Assembly: GCF_042676245.1 (NCBI RefSeq)
Contig: NZ_JBHTKA010000004.1
Coordinates: 186,001 to 250,000, forward strand
Direction of reading: 5' to 3'
Source: Ohtaekwangia kribbensis
Lineage (GTDB): Bacteria; Bacteroidota; Bacteroidia; Cytophagales; Cyclobacteriaceae
DNA length: 64,000 bases
Below are positions 45,513 through 54,203 of this stretch, in pieces. Below the pieces are notes generated by a model. It saw only the letters and a list, made by a program, of their open reading frames with translations. It was not told the origin of the DNA and searched no databases. The position numbers and the translations under genes were made by a program. The stretch's first letter is position 1. The number at the start of each line of letters is the position of its first letter.

Positions 45513-46853
45513 TTATTCAATGGGTGGAAGACTTGACAAAAGTGTTATCGCTTTATCAATGGAATACGACCGATTCACCTGTTTCAACGCTTCAACGTTC
45601 TTCTTAAATCTTCCATCTGTCAGCAATTGATGGAGTTTACCATGAATATCTTCCGGGGAGTCTGTCTTCATATCGCCACGCAAACCAAGCTGATGGTATA
45701 CTACGCGCGTTGAATTTCCGGGAGGGTCCATCACCGATTCACCCGGATATACCAGCATCGGCACTGCCTGATCGATTGCTTCTTTAATTGAATTCAATCC
45801 GCCATGCGTTATAAAAACATCCGAATACTGCAGCACGTCCAATTGGGGAACGTATGGAAGTATATATATATCGTCACTATACTGTATATTATTTGTATCG
45901 AGGCTTGTGGCTAACAGCAGAATTACATTAAGATCGTTCAGCGCGACAATCAAATTATCTATAAATGAAAGAAATATTTGAGCATCATCAATGGGCACCG
46001 TACCAAAGGCACAGTATACAAGTTTTTTATGGAGAGCTTTTCTTTGCAGGATCTTAGTTCTGACAGAAGTATAGGCATCGTTACTAGCTTCGCTCCGTCC
46101 GTAGTCTACCTGGAAGCCTACATAGTGCTGGTTCGGGTACATCCTGGCTTCTTTAAAATCAAATTCACGCGGCAGAAAAATAAACTCCTGCAAATTATCC
46201 AGCACCAATCCATAGAACCGTTGCTGTGCTGCTATATAGCGACCCGGTATTTTATTTTTACGAACCCTCCGGTGAATAATCGTATCATCGTCCATGCCCA
46301 GAAAGCGCAGCTTCTGTTTCCACAAGCGATTTCGTTTTTTCTGTTTCAGTAAATTTATCTCGCGCGTTATACCTGCCTGATCATCCGGAAAAACAAGACT
46401 ATTCACCGGAGGAAAATTATCCGTAAGCACAGACGTTAACATAGCATGCACCAGCGCCAATCGTATCTTTCGTGATTTCAGCAGCGGATATAGCACGATG
46501 AAATCTGTAGTCTGGTGTGTATCGAGTAGAATTACATCGGGCTCAAATGTATCCAGCAACTTTGTTAGCTCTTGTTCGCGCTTATTATATAGTTCATCAT
46601 TCCAGCGATCTTTCAATGCATGGAAATATACCGGCTTGCGTTTTTGCTGCTCGCACATCCATTCTTCAAGTCCTAATCCAAACGGAACGGTCTTTAACGG
46701 GTAATACGAAAATCCCTGGGAAGTTATATACTTAAAAAAGAACTGCACACCAGCAAAGAGCACCTCATGCGACTGCTGCAACGTACGCGCCAACTGAAAG
46801 CACGGATTAAAATGTCCTTTACCGTGATAGCATAGAAATAGATAGCGAGGCAT
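45513..46853 (-). CDS. GT1-family glycosyltransferase (UGT/MGT-like)
   Basis: The 446-residue protein has the GT-B double Rossmann fold. The N-terminus reads YLFLCYHGKGHFNPCFQLA (acceptor-domain loop with His). The C-terminal nucleotide-sugar-binding part has VYCAFGTVPIDDAQ, YILPYVPQLDVLQYSDVFIT and THGGLNSIKEAIDQAVPMLV, the HGG..S..E signature of macrolide- or lipid-glycosylating GT1 enzymes. The product is unknown. It is followed by the GH32 gene after about 50 bases on the same strand. Confidence 0.85.
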   Translation of the reverse strand: MPRYLFLCYHGKGHFNPCFQLARTLQQSHEVLFAGVQFFFKYITSQGFSYYPLKTVPFGLGLEEWMCEQQKRKPVYFHALKDRWNDELYNKREQELTKLLDTFEPDVILLDTHQTTDFIVLYPLLKSRKIRLALVHAMLTSVLTDNFPPVNSLVFPDDQAGITREINLLKQKKRNRLWKQKLRFLGMDDDTIIHRRVRKNKIPGRYIAAQQRFYGLVLDNLQEFIFLPREFDFKEARMYPNQHYVGFQVDYGRSEASNDAYTSVRTKILQRKALHKKLVYCAFGTVPIDDAQIFLSFIDNLIVALNDLNVILLLATSLDTNNIQYSDDIYILPYVPQLDVLQYSDVFITHGGLNSIKEAIDQAVPMLVYPGESVMDPPGNSTRVVYHQLGLRGDMKTDSPEDIHGKLHQLLTDGRFKKNVEALKQVNRSYSIDKAITLLSSLPPIE

Positions 46854-47012
46854 GGAAAAAGTCCGAAAGTCCGGAAGATAGAAAAAGTCCGAAAGCCGGA
46901 AAAAGTTTTTAAGTGTTTATCCCGCGAGCAATATCAATATTATGAAGACGAGTCGTATCCATCCAACTTCCCGACTTCCTGCCTTTCCGTCTTCTCGACT
47001 TTCGGTCTTCTC
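46854..47012. repeat. Word repeats (gtccgaaag / ctttcggac family)
   Basis: The gap holds several imperfect copies of agtccgaaagtccgg (46859-46906) and, further right, the inverted sense (cgactttcggtcttctcg, 46996-47013; ccgacttcctgcctttccg, 46972-46990). The two halves face each other and could form a long imperfect hairpin between the SDR and glycosyltransferase genes. Confidence 0.55.
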
Positions 47013-47014
47013 GA

Positions 47015-47824
47015 TCACCGAACCTTCGCACTCCGGATATACCTGGCAAACCAATTCGGAAACAACCGCTTAAAGCGAACTCCCAACGTTTCAATTCCGC
47101 CTATATATACTTCGTTCTTTTTCTTTTCGATGGCGTGTATAATTTTTCGGGCACACCAATCGGCAGGTTTACCTTTGTATTGTGCATCGTCCATTTTACC
47201 TAACGGACTTCCATCACCGGTAACAGCAGAGAGTGTGATGGGTGTATGAATAAATCCGGGACAAATCATGGTAACGGTAATAGCATCTCTTACATCCTTC
47301 CAGAGTTCTGCACGAAGAGAATCGAAGAAACCATGAAGCGCATGTTTAGATGCCGCATAGCCTGACCTATACGGTGTTCCAAAAATTCCGGTGACGCTCG
47401 ATACCGTTACCAGGTGTCCGCTCTTACGTTTCAGAAAATGTGGCAGTATATTTTTAGTAAGTGCTACAGCGCCAAAGTAATTTACATCCATGATCCGCTT
47501 GTCTACATCAAGCAAAGTATCTTTTGCAAAACTCCGCTGGCTGATACCTCCGTTGTTTACCAGTATATCGATATGTCCGAAAACCTGGATGGCGGCTTCA
47601 GTGGTAAGTTTCAGGGTTTCTGTTTTAGTAAGATCGAACGGCAGCACATGTATGTTGGCTTGTGCAGAAGATATACAATTACCTTTTACACGCTCAAGTT
47701 CTTCTTTTCTTCGGGCCGACAGAATCAATCGCGCGCCCTGCTTGGCCATCTCATACGCAAGCGCTTCTCCTATCCCGGATGACGCACCGGTAATCCAGAC
47801 AACTCTGTTTTTCAATTTTGCCAT
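47015..47824 (-). CDS. Short-chain dehydrogenase/reductase
   Basis: The 269-residue protein is a classical SDR. It has the cofactor motif VWITGASSGIGEALA, ILVNNGGISQRSF, and the catalytic Ser-Tyr-Lys (TVSSVTG, then YAASKHALHGFFDSL). The Arg-rich AGARLILSARRKEELE suggests NADPH. The tail continues FKRLFPNWFARYIRSAK, as in the membrane-associated DHRS7-like subgroup. The substrate is unknown. The DUF486 gene lies 3 bases upstream on the same strand, so the pair is an operon. Confidence 0.9.
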   Translation of the reverse strand: MAKLKNRVVWITGASSGIGEALAYEMAKQGARLILSARRKEELERVKGNCISSAQANIHVLPFDLTKTETLKLTTEAAIQVFGHIDILVNNGGISQRSFAKDTLLDVDKRIMDVNYFGAVALTKNILPHFLKRKSGHLVTVSSVTGIFGTPYRSGYAASKHALHGFFDSLRAELWKDVRDAITVTMICPGFIHTPITLSAVTGDGSPLGKMDDAQYKGKPADWCARKIIHAIEKKKNEVYIGGIETLGVRFKRLFPNWFARYIRSAKVR

Positions 47825-47827
47825 AAT

Positions 47828-48196
47828 CTACTTTTTGAAAATAAAATATACCGCCAACACCAGGAACACAAAACCGATCAGATGATTAAGTTTAAACGTC
47901 TCGGTTTTGAAGAACAGAAACGAGAAGATCATAAAGACTACGAGCGTGATCACTTCCTGGATTACCTTGAGCTGCACCAGTGAAAATGGTCCGCCATATT
48001 CTTTAAATCCGAGCCGGTTAGCCGGGACTTGCAGTATATATTCAAACAACGCTATTCCCCAACTGATTAGAATGATACCGATCAGCGGTAAATTCTGACT
48101 CCACTTCATATCCTTAAACTTCAGGTGACCATACCAGGCCAGCGTCATGAAGGTGTTGGATAGTACCAGTAAAACAATAGTATAGATAGTTCGCAT
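47828..48196 (-). CDS. DMT/DUF486-family membrane protein
   Basis: The 122-residue protein has four transmembrane helices, including TIVLLVLSNTFMTLAWYGHL, PLIGIILISWGIALFEYILQ, VITLVVFMIFSFLFF and LIGFVFLVLAVYFIF. The motif VPANRLG and FSLVQLKVIQEVI are typical of DUF486. Members are small DMT-like putative transporters of unknown substrate, often coded as lone genes. It starts the operon with the SDR gene. Confidence 0.9.
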   Translation of the reverse strand: MRTIYTIVLLVLSNTFMTLAWYGHLKFKDMKWSQNLPLIGIILISWGIALFEYILQVPANRLGFKEYGGPFSLVQLKVIQEVITLVVFMIFSFLFFKTETFKLNHLIGFVFLVLAVYFIFKK

Positions 48197-48202
48197 GGCT
48201 AT

Positions 48203-48244
48203 AAAAAATTACCGGCTGATGAGCGTTTTATTTTCATCAGCCGG
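48203..48244 (-). terminator. Terminator of ettA
   Basis: CCGGCTGATG pairs perfectly with CATCAGCCGG; on the minus strand it is followed by a T-rich run (taattttttat). It separates ettA from the DUF486 operon. Confidence 0.85.
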
Positions 48245-48259
48245 ACTATATATATTCTT

Positions 48260-49942
48260 TTACTTCACCAGTTTTTTGTACCTGATGCGATGTGGCTGAT
48301 CATCGCCCAGGCGCTTACGTTTATTCTCTTCGTATTCGCTGAAGCCTCCTTCAAACCAGAACACCTGCGAATCGCCTTCAAAGGCAAGGATATGTGTGCA
48401 TACACGATCGAGGAACCAGCGGTCGTGAGATATAATTACCGCACAGCCGGCAAAGTTATCAAGTGCTTCTTCGAGTGCACGCAGTGTGTTTACGTCCAAA
48501 TCGTTGGTAGGCTCATCGAGCAGCAATAAGTTACCACCTTGTTTCAAAGCTATAGCAAGGTGTACGCGGTTACGCATACCACCGGAGAGTTCTTTTACTT
48601 TCTTCTGTTGATCGGTTCCGTTGAAGTTAAACTTACCAACATAGGCGCGCGAGTTCTGCGTTTTACCTCCGATCTCGATCAACTCATTACCACCGGTAAT
48701 AGCCTGCCATACGCTGTCTTCCGGATTAAGATCATCGTGCTCCTGATCAACGTACGCGATCTTTACTGTTTCACCGACTTCAAAATTACCAGCGTCTGGT
48801 TTCTCTTTACCGATGATCAGTTTAAACAACGTTGTTTTACCTGCACCGTTCGGTCCGATAATACCAACGATACCAGCAGGTGGCAACGCGAATGTCAGGT
48901 TCTCATAGAGTAATTTATCGCCATAGCCCTTCGCTACACCTGTTGCTTCGATTACTTTATTACCGAGGCGTGGTCCGGGTGGTATAAAGAGTTCGAGTTT
49001 CTCTTCTCGCTCTTTTGCTTCCTGACTTAACAATTTCTCGTACGCGCTCAAACGAGCTTTACCTTTCGCCTGGCGTCCTTTCGGATTCATGCGTACCCAC
49101 TCCAACTCGCGCTCCAATGCTTTTTGTCTCTTGGATTCAGATTTTTCTTCCTGCGCCAGACGTTTTTGTTTCTGATCGAGCCATGAAGAGTAATTTCCTT
49201 TCCAAGGTATACCTTCACCACGATCAAGTTCAAGAATCCATCCTGCTACGTTATCAAGGAAGTAACGGTCGTGGGTTACTGCGATTACCGTTCCTTTATA
49301 TTGTTTCAAGTGTTGTTCAAGCCAATATACTGACTCGGCATCCAGGTGGTTGGTAGGTTCATCGAGCAACAGTACATCCGGCTCTTTCAGCAGAAGACGG
49401 CAAAGTGCCACGCGTCTTTTTTCACCACCTGAAAGATGTTCAATTTTAGCATCGGGTGGAGGACAACGTAATGCGTCCATAGCACGCTCAAGTTTACTAT
49501 CAAGTTCCCACGCATTAACGGCATCCAGTTTTTCCTGTATCTCGCCTTGCTTGGTGATCAGCTTATCCATGGCATCCGGATCTTCCATTACGGCCGGATC
49601 AGCAAATTTTTCGTTGATGGCTTCAAACTCTTTCAGCAGCGACACAATTTCATGTGCACCTTCTTCCACCACTTCTTTTACCGTCTTGGTCTTGTCAAGC
49701 TGCGGCTCCTGCTCCAGCAGCCCAACGGAGAAACTTAAATCAGACACAACTTCTCCCTGGTATTCTTTATCTATACCGGCAATAATGCGTAACAACGATG
49801 ACTTACCCGACCCGTTAAGACCGAGTACGCCAATCTTGGCTCCATAGAAAAAGGAGAGGTAAATATTTTTGAGAACCTGTTTGTTGGGCGGGTAAATCTT
49901 ATTTACGCCCGCCATCGAGAAAATAATTTTTTCGTCAGCCAT
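48260..49942 (-). CDS. ettA: Energy-dependent translational throttle ABC-F protein
   Basis: The 560-residue protein has two ABC cassettes and no membrane domain. Cassette 1 has Walker A LGLNGSGKSSLLR, signature LSGGEKRRVAL and Walker B LLLDEPTNHLD. Cassette 2 has IIGPNGAGKTTLF, ELSGGMRNRVHLA and LLLDEPTNDLD. The linker RMNPKGRQAKGKARL is the P-site tRNA-interaction region, and the inserted arm of the first cassette is of EttA length. EttA binds the ribosomal E-site and gates translation initiation by energy state. The ABC-F subgroup is supported by the N-terminal IFSMAGVNKIYPPNKQVLK. Confidence 0.95.
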   Translation of the reverse strand: MADEKIIFSMAGVNKIYPPNKQVLKNIYLSFFYGAKIGVLGLNGSGKSSLLRIIAGIDKEYQGEVVSDLSFSVGLLEQEPQLDKTKTVKEVVEEGAHEIVSLLKEFEAINEKFADPAVMEDPDAMDKLITKQGEIQEKLDAVNAWELDSKLERAMDALRCPPPDAKIEHLSGGEKRRVALCRLLLKEPDVLLLDEPTNHLDAESVYWLEQHLKQYKGTVIAVTHDRYFLDNVAGWILELDRGEGIPWKGNYSSWLDQKQKRLAQEEKSESKRQKALERELEWVRMNPKGRQAKGKARLSAYEKLLSQEAKEREEKLELFIPPGPRLGNKVIEATGVAKGYGDKLLYENLTFALPPAGIVGIIGPNGAGKTTLFKLIIGKEKPDAGNFEVGETVKIAYVDQEHDDLNPEDSVWQAITGGNELIEIGGKTQNSRAYVGKFNFNGTDQQKKVKELSGGMRNRVHLAIALKQGGNLLLLDEPTNDLDVNTLRALEEALDNFAGCAVIISHDRWFLDRVCTHILAFEGDSQVFWFEGGFSEYEENKRKRLGDDQPHRIRYKKLVK

Positions 49943-50052
49943 GAGTATGTATTGGTAAAAATGGTTGGTCTCTGATAAAATTATGACCTGAAGTGCTACT
50001 TCATTTCAATAATTCAGAAAATTAGCCGTTGAGTTTATGGCCGCAAATATGG

Positions 50053-50160
50053 CTTTTTTAGTCCATAGTGCATAGTGGGGAGCCGCTGACTGCACGCGGC
50101 ATGGGGTTACTTTTTGGTTTTTAATACTATCGAGTACTAACTATTGACTATGCCCTAATT
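50053..50160. repeat. Word repeats (agtccatagtgcatagt / ctattgactatg)
   Basis: The words tagtccatagtgcatagt (50060-50077) and aactattgactatgc (50139-50153) face each other in inverted sense, another dispersed intergenic family. The promoter of the DUF2795 gene overlaps its right end. Confidence 0.5.
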
Positions 50161-50173
50161 AATTTTATTTTTG
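50144..50173 (+). promoter_or_regulatory. Promoter of the DUF2795 gene
   Basis: A TTG at 50144-50146 and TATTTTTG at 50166-50173 are separated by 19 bases, a close match to the Bacteroidota TTG-N19-TAnnTTTG promoter. Confidence 0.6.
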
Positions 50174-50182
50174 CGAAAAATT

Positions 50183-50191
50183 AAAAGGAGG
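50183..50191 (+). promoter_or_regulatory. Unusually strong Shine-Dalgarno
   Basis: AAAAGGAGG lies 9 bases before the ATG at 50201, giving a full anti-SD match. Most genes in this window have only AT-rich leaders, as is usual in Bacteroidota. Confidence 0.7.
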
Positions 50192-50200
50192 ACGTAAACT

Positions 50201-50422
50201 ATGTATTGGACTCTTGAACTTGCCTCTTACTTAGAGGATGCTCCCTGGCCGGCAACTAAAGACGAGTTGATCGATTATTCTATCCGTTCAGGCGCTCCCC
50301 TGGAAGTAGTGGAGAACCTCCAGGAACTGGAAGATGACGGACAACCTTACGAAAGTATAGAAGAAATCTGGCCAGACTACCCAACCAAAGAAGACTTTTT
50401 CTTCAACGAAGACGAGTACTGA
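50201..50422 (+). CDS. DUF2795 small acidic protein
   Basis: The 73-residue protein is very acidic and aromatic (LELASYLEDAPWPATKDELI, DYPTKEDFFFNEDEY). The DUF2795 helical motif is visible: LEDAPWPATKDELIDYSIRSGA and PLEVVENLQELEDDGQPYES, with EIWPDYPTKEDFFF at the end. The family has no known function. The strong SD and a clean promoter suggest high or specially regulated expression. It is monocistronic with a strong terminator. Confidence 0.85.
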   Translation: MYWTLELASYLEDAPWPATKDELIDYSIRSGAPLEVVENLQELEDDGQPYESIEEIWPDYPTKEDFFFNEDEY

Positions 50423-50460
50423 CACCGACAAACATTTTTACATTATCATGTATTCTTGCT

Positions 50461-50496
50461 GAAGCCGACCTTCAAAGTCGGCTTCTTGCTTTTTTG
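50461..50496 (+). terminator. Terminator after the DUF2795 gene
   Basis: GAAGCCGAC pairs with GTCGGCTTC around a 7-base loop, followed by ttgctttttt. Confidence 0.85.
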
Positions 50497-50703
50497 TGAA
50501 GGAAAAGTGCCTGATCGTTTATCGGTATAGGTGTATTTATTTCTGCCGATTTATGTCGTCAAACGAATCATTTATCCATTAATCTCCAATTCTGCCTTTC
50601 TTTCGCCATTCAAAAAATCTGAAAACCCTTTCTATACATCTATAAATACAAAGCCAAAACTTTTTTTTAACACTCTATCTCTAACAATCACAATCAAAGA
50701 CGT

Positions 50704-51381
50704 ATGGTAAATGTTTTAAAGGGCAAGCATCTGTTCAGCTTCCTGTTAACAATTTGTATTCTGTTCAGCTCATGTAAGAACATGAACAAAGCAACCAAAG
50801 GGGCTATTATTGGTACAGCAGGCGGTGCCGCGGCCGGTGCGCTCATCGGTAAAGCTGCAGGTAACACGGCCGTTGGTGCTATCGCTGGTGCTGCCATTGG
50901 TGGAACAGCCGGGTATTTGATCGGCCGGTATATGGATAAGCAGGCTGCTGAACTAAAGAAAGACCTGGAAGGCGCAGAAGTGGAGCGTGTAGGCGAAGGG
51001 ATAAAAATTACTTTCCACCAGGGTATACAGTTTGCTACCAACTCTTCAGAAGTAACGGCAACATCAAAAACCAACCTGCAAGACCTGGCGCGTGTACTCA
51101 ACAAGTATGACGACACCAACATCCTGATCGAAGGACACACAGACTCAACCGGCAAGTATGACTATAACATGACGTTATCCGACAAGCGTGCGGCTTCTGT
51201 ATCAACCTATTTAAAAACGTTAGGTGTTACGGGTACACGTATTACAACGGTAGGCTATGGGCCGGATCAACCCGTAGCAGATAACGGAACTGAAGCCGGT
51301 CGCAAACAAAACAGACGTGTAGAAGTAGCGATCTTCGCGAACGAAAAACTAAAGAAGAAAGCCGAGAAAGGCGAGATATAG
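50704..51381 (+). CDS. OmpA-family lipoprotein with glycine zipper (YiaD-like)
   Basis: The 225-residue protein has a lipoprotein signal (TICILFSSCKNMNK; lipobox FSSC), a glycine-zipper segment (GAIIGTAGGAAAGALIGKAA, GAIAGAAIGGTAGYLIG) and an OmpA C-terminal domain at about 105-212. Peptidoglycan-binding residues are in IEGHTDSTGKYDYNMTLSDK and the closing GRKQNRRVEVAI. It anchors the outer membrane to peptidoglycan. The gap of 281 bases upstream is AT-rich with a poly-T stretch and holds no gene. Confidence 0.9.
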   Translation: MVNVLKGKHLFSFLLTICILFSSCKNMNKATKGAIIGTAGGAAAGALIGKAAGNTAVGAIAGAAIGGTAGYLIGRYMDKQAAELKKDLEGAEVERVGEGIKITFHQGIQFATNSSEVTATSKTNLQDLARVLNKYDDTNILIEGHTDSTGKYDYNMTLSDKRAASVSTYLKTLGVTGTRITTVGYGPDQPVADNGTEAGRKQNRRVEVAIFANEKLKKKAEKGEI

Positions 51382-51402
51382 TATATATATCTTAGATTTA
51401 AG

Positions 51403-51430
51403 AAAGGTGGTTTTCGGGCCACCTTTTTTA
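51403..51430 (+). terminator. Terminator after the OmpA lipoprotein
   Basis: AAAGGTGG pairs with CCACCTTT across ttttcggg and is followed by a T-run. Confidence 0.8.
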
Positions 51431-51442
51431 TTAAGGCTAATG

Positions 51443-51590
51443 GTGCTGGCCGCTGGCTTCAGGACGGGCGTTGTAAACTCATCGTTTTTTTTCCGGGTAA
51501 ATATATAGCCTCAGGAAAAACGACCAGTAGCCGGAAGCCAGTAGCTTCTCATACACGCCTCACAACTCATGACTCAAAGCTCGCAGCTAT
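51443..51590. repeat. Intergenic word repeats (ggcttc / agctcgcagcta family)
   Basis: Words such as gctggcttcaggacgg (51453-51468), gaccagtagccggaagccag (51522-51541) and ctcaaagctcgcagctat (51573-51590) occur here and in inverted order elsewhere. The last copy overlaps the 3' end of ispD, so this family can supply the last codons of a gene. Confidence 0.55.
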
Positions 51591-52258
51591 TTCGCCATGA
51601 GTGCCTCCGCTACAACCAAGTCTTCCGGAGTGGTGATCTTTATATTCTCATAGCTGCCTTCAAAGAGCGATATGCGGTGGCCGGAGAATTCTGCTACGCT
51701 GGCATCATCGGTAAAATTGGGATCTTCTTTTACCTCGTATGCCTTTTTGATAAGATCAACCTGAAATGTTTGGGGGGTTTGAATAAGTCTGAATTTAGAA
51801 CGGTCCATCGCTTTGGTTGTATCCTGATCCGTCATGCGGATGGAATCTTTCAATCGCACAGAAGCCACGGCACATTGGTGTACTGCTGCCAGTCTGAACG
51901 ATGCCCCTATAATATCTTCACTCACCAACGGGCGAACACCATCGTGTATAGCGACAAGTCCACCGCCCTCAATTTTATCAAGACCATTTTTCACCGACTG
52001 GAATCTGGATTCACCCCCCTTTTGAAGTATAACCGGTTGGGTAAAATTATACTTCTTACAAAGAGCTTCCCATGTCTCAAAGTCATCCTGTGGCAACACC
52101 AGTATAATTTTGATAGAAGAAGAGTACCGGTAAAAAGCCTGGAGCGTATGCATGAGTATAGGCAAGCCACTCAACTCCAGAAATTGTTTAGGAAGCTTGC
52201 TCTTAATGCGCGTGCCCTTTCCTCCGGCAACGATGATAGCGTACTCTGTGGCGTTCAA
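51587..52258 (-). CDS. ispD: 2-C-methyl-D-erythritol 4-phosphate cytidylyltransferase
   Basis: IspD makes CDP-methylerythritol from CTP and MEP in the non-mevalonate isoprenoid pathway. The 223-residue length fits. The CTP-binding start IIVAGGKGTRIKSKLPKQFL is visible, then LPILMHTLQAFYRY, VLQKGGESRFQSVKNGLDKI, VAIHDGVRPLVSEDII and the C-terminal PEDLVVAEALMAK. The catalytic residues (Lys in KLPKQF, Asp in IHDGVRP, Arg in SRFQSV) are intact. It is flanked on both sides by word repeats. Confidence 0.95.
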   Translation of the reverse strand: MNATEYAIIVAGGKGTRIKSKLPKQFLELSGLPILMHTLQAFYRYSSSIKIILVLPQDDFETWEALCKKYNFTQPVILQKGGESRFQSVKNGLDKIEGGGLVAIHDGVRPLVSEDIIGASFRLAAVHQCAVASVRLKDSIRMTDQDTTKAMDRSKFRLIQTPQTFQVDLIKKAYEVKEDPNFTDDASVAEFSGHRISLFEGSYENIKITTPEDLVVAEALMAK

Positions 52259-52289
52259 TGCAAATTATTTTACGCAGCAAGATAGTGAA

Positions 52290-52410
52290 TTAGCTGCGAG
52301 CCACGAGCTGCGAGATCAAAAGCTACAGGCTTCTGGCTACAGGACCAGCAACCAGTAGCCTGTAACCAGAAGCCACTTCTCAAAGCTCGCAACTCAAAGC
52401 TCACAACTAA
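52290..52410. repeat. Intergenic word repeats (agctgcgagc / ccagaagcc family)
   Basis: The segment is a near-palindromic string of agctgcgagccacgag, gctacaggcttctggctaca, ggaccagcaaccagtagcct, ccagaagccact and caaagctcgcaactcaaagctcacaa. The outer words are inverted relative to one another, so the block could fold into a large imperfect hairpin between ispD and the small membrane gene (divergent). Confidence 0.65.
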
Positions 52411-52427
52411 TTTGGCTATCTTCGAAT

Positions 52428-52673
52428 ATGATTCGTCTTCTATTGATGGCTTTTAATGTAGCAGTAATCACCTACCTGCTCTACCACCTGTTTGAAATCG
52501 GGCGACAACCGATTGAGCGTTCCCGGAAAACAATTATTATCATTAGCGGTATTCTCCTTTTGTTGTCACCGTTTGTTATGTTACTGCGCATCATACCTCC
52601 TACGCCTCTATATTTCCTGATATACCCGGTAGCCATAGGGTTGTTTATATACATGACGAGAAATGGCTACTAG
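52428..52673 (+). CDS. Small membrane protein
   Basis: The 81-residue protein has an N-terminal helix (LLMAFNVAVITYLLYHLFEI), a short basic loop with RQPIERSRK, then two close hydrophobic helices (TIIIISGILLLLSPFVMLL and LYFLIYPVAIGLFIYMT). It has no family I recognise. It ends within the next repeat block (atggctactagctgcc). Confidence 0.6.
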   Translation: MIRLLLMAFNVAVITYLLYHLFEIGRQPIERSRKTIIIISGILLLLSPFVMLLRIIPPTPLYFLIYPVAIGLFIYMTRNGY

Positions 52674-52872
52674 CTGCCAGACTTTGTTTGCTGGATTCAC
52701 GTTTACTGCCATGAACCTGTAGTTTTAAGACTATGGTAGCTCTGTCTTGTAGCCAGCGGCCAGAACCCAGCAACTAATTTTTGCACATTTTTTCGCACCT
52801 TTGCACCAAACTCACAGCCCCTCTTCCCACACAACTCACAGCTAACAGCTCAAAGCTCGCAGCTAACTTAAA
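52674..52872. repeat. Intergenic word repeats upstream of the methyltransferase
   Basis: Members of the same family follow (ttgtagccagcggccagaac at 52747-52766, cacaactcacagctaacagc at 52829-52848, tcaaagctcgcagcta at 52850-52865). A TAATTTTTG word at 52775-52783 could be part of a promoter. Confidence 0.45.
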
Positions 52873-52873
52873 A

Positions 52874-54064
52874 ATGAAGCTATACAACAACACAACCAAC
52901 GCAGTAGTACAGGCACTCGAACAAATTTTTGGCGAGCAACGCTATGCTGATAAAGTAATTGAAAAAGTATTGAAGCAAAATTCCAAGTGGGGTGCCCGCG
53001 ACAGACGATTTATTGCTGAAACAACATACGACATTGTGCGCTGGTATAGGTTACTCCGCGAAATATCGCAGGCTGGTGAACATGATTACTGGAAGATGCT
53101 AGGGGCTATTCTTGTACTGCAAGATATACCGTTGCCTGCATGGGAAGAATTTAAAGGTGTTAATCCCAACGAAATTGCCAAGCGAAAACGCAATGCTGAT
53201 AAATTTCGCAAGGTGCGCGAATCTATACCCGACTGGCTGGATGAACTTGGAGAAAAAGAAATTGGCAAGCTCTGGGATAAAGAACTCAGCTCGCTCAATG
53301 AAGAAGCACAAGTTGTTCTGCGGGTAAATACATTAAAAACTACCAAGAAAGATCTGCGCGAACGACTTCTCGAAGAAAATGTACAAACCTATACTGTGGA
53401 AGGTTTTCCGGATGCATTGCTTTTAAAAGAACGACAAAATGTTTTTATCGCTCCTTCATTCAAAGGCGGGTTGTTTGAAGTACAGGATGCGGCTTCTCAA
53501 CTCATCGCTCCGTTTCTAAATATAGAACCCGGTCAGCGTGTAATCGATGCTTGCGCGGGTGCCGGTGGCAAGACACTACATATAGCGGCTCTTATGAAAA
53601 ATAAAGGGCGCATCATTGGCATGGACACTGAGAAATGGAAGCTTGATGAACTGCAAAAGCGTGCGCGCAGGGGTGGCGTTACAAACCTCGAAACACGTGT
53701 GATTGATTCTTCCAAAGTAATCAAGCGACTCGAAAATTCTGCCGATCGTTTATTACTCGATGTACCTTGCTCGGGTTTAGGTGTACTAAAACGCAACCCC
53801 GATGCCAAGTGGAAACTCTCTGAAGAGTTTATCACCAATGTAAAAGAACTGCAACAACATATACTCCAAGACTACTGCCAGATGGTAAAGCCCGGTGGAC
53901 TCATGGTATACTCCACCTGCAGTATACTTCCATCTGAAAATCAACAACAGGTAAAAAAGTTCCTCGACAACAATCCATCAGACTTCGAACTCCTCGAAGA
54001 TCAACACGTATGGCCAAGCGATGGGTTTGATGGATTTTATATGGCACTGCTGAAGAGAAAGTAG
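52874..54064 (+). CDS. RsmB/NOP-family RNA (cytosine-5) methyltransferase
   Basis: The 396-residue protein has an N-terminal NusB-like helical domain at about 1-130 (FIAETTYDIVRWYRLLREIS) and a class I SAM domain at about 170-396. SAM motifs are IDACAGAGGKTLHIAALMKN and IGMDTEKWKLDELQKR. The two conserved Cys are in LLDVPCSGLGVLKRNPDAKW (TC-type, nucleophile region) and VYSTCSILPSENQQQVKKFL. It methylates cytosine-5 of an rRNA (or tRNA) base. I start it at MKLYNNTTN, the ATG at 52874; the open frame upstream lies in the repeat block. Confidence 0.9.
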   Translation: MKLYNNTTNAVVQALEQIFGEQRYADKVIEKVLKQNSKWGARDRRFIAETTYDIVRWYRLLREISQAGEHDYWKMLGAILVLQDIPLPAWEEFKGVNPNEIAKRKRNADKFRKVRESIPDWLDELGEKEIGKLWDKELSSLNEEAQVVLRVNTLKTTKKDLRERLLEENVQTYTVEGFPDALLLKERQNVFIAPSFKGGLFEVQDAASQLIAPFLNIEPGQRVIDACAGAGGKTLHIAALMKNKGRIIGMDTEKWKLDELQKRARRGGVTNLETRVIDSSKVIKRLENSADRLLLDVPCSGLGVLKRNPDAKWKLSEEFITNVKELQQHILQDYCQMVKPGGLMVYSTCSILPSENQQQVKKFLDNNPSDFELLEDQHVWPSDGFDGFYMALLKRK

Positions 54065-54065
54065 T

Positions 54066-54140
54066 GGCTGCTGGTTTCTGGCTGCTAGCTACTGGGGATG
54101 CAGCTGTGAGCTTTTAGTCGCGAGTTGCGAGAAAGAAGCA
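54066..54140. repeat. Intergenic word repeats after the methyltransferase
   Basis: The words tggctgctggtttctggctg and agctactggggatgcagctg and gagcttttagtcgcgagttgcgag belong to the dispersed family seen at 52290 and 55260. Confidence 0.45.
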
Positions 54141-54203
54141 CTAAGTACCCCGTCAGCATCACAGAATTCAGGACACAGAAATTATTTCTGTTAACGACTG
54201 GAT

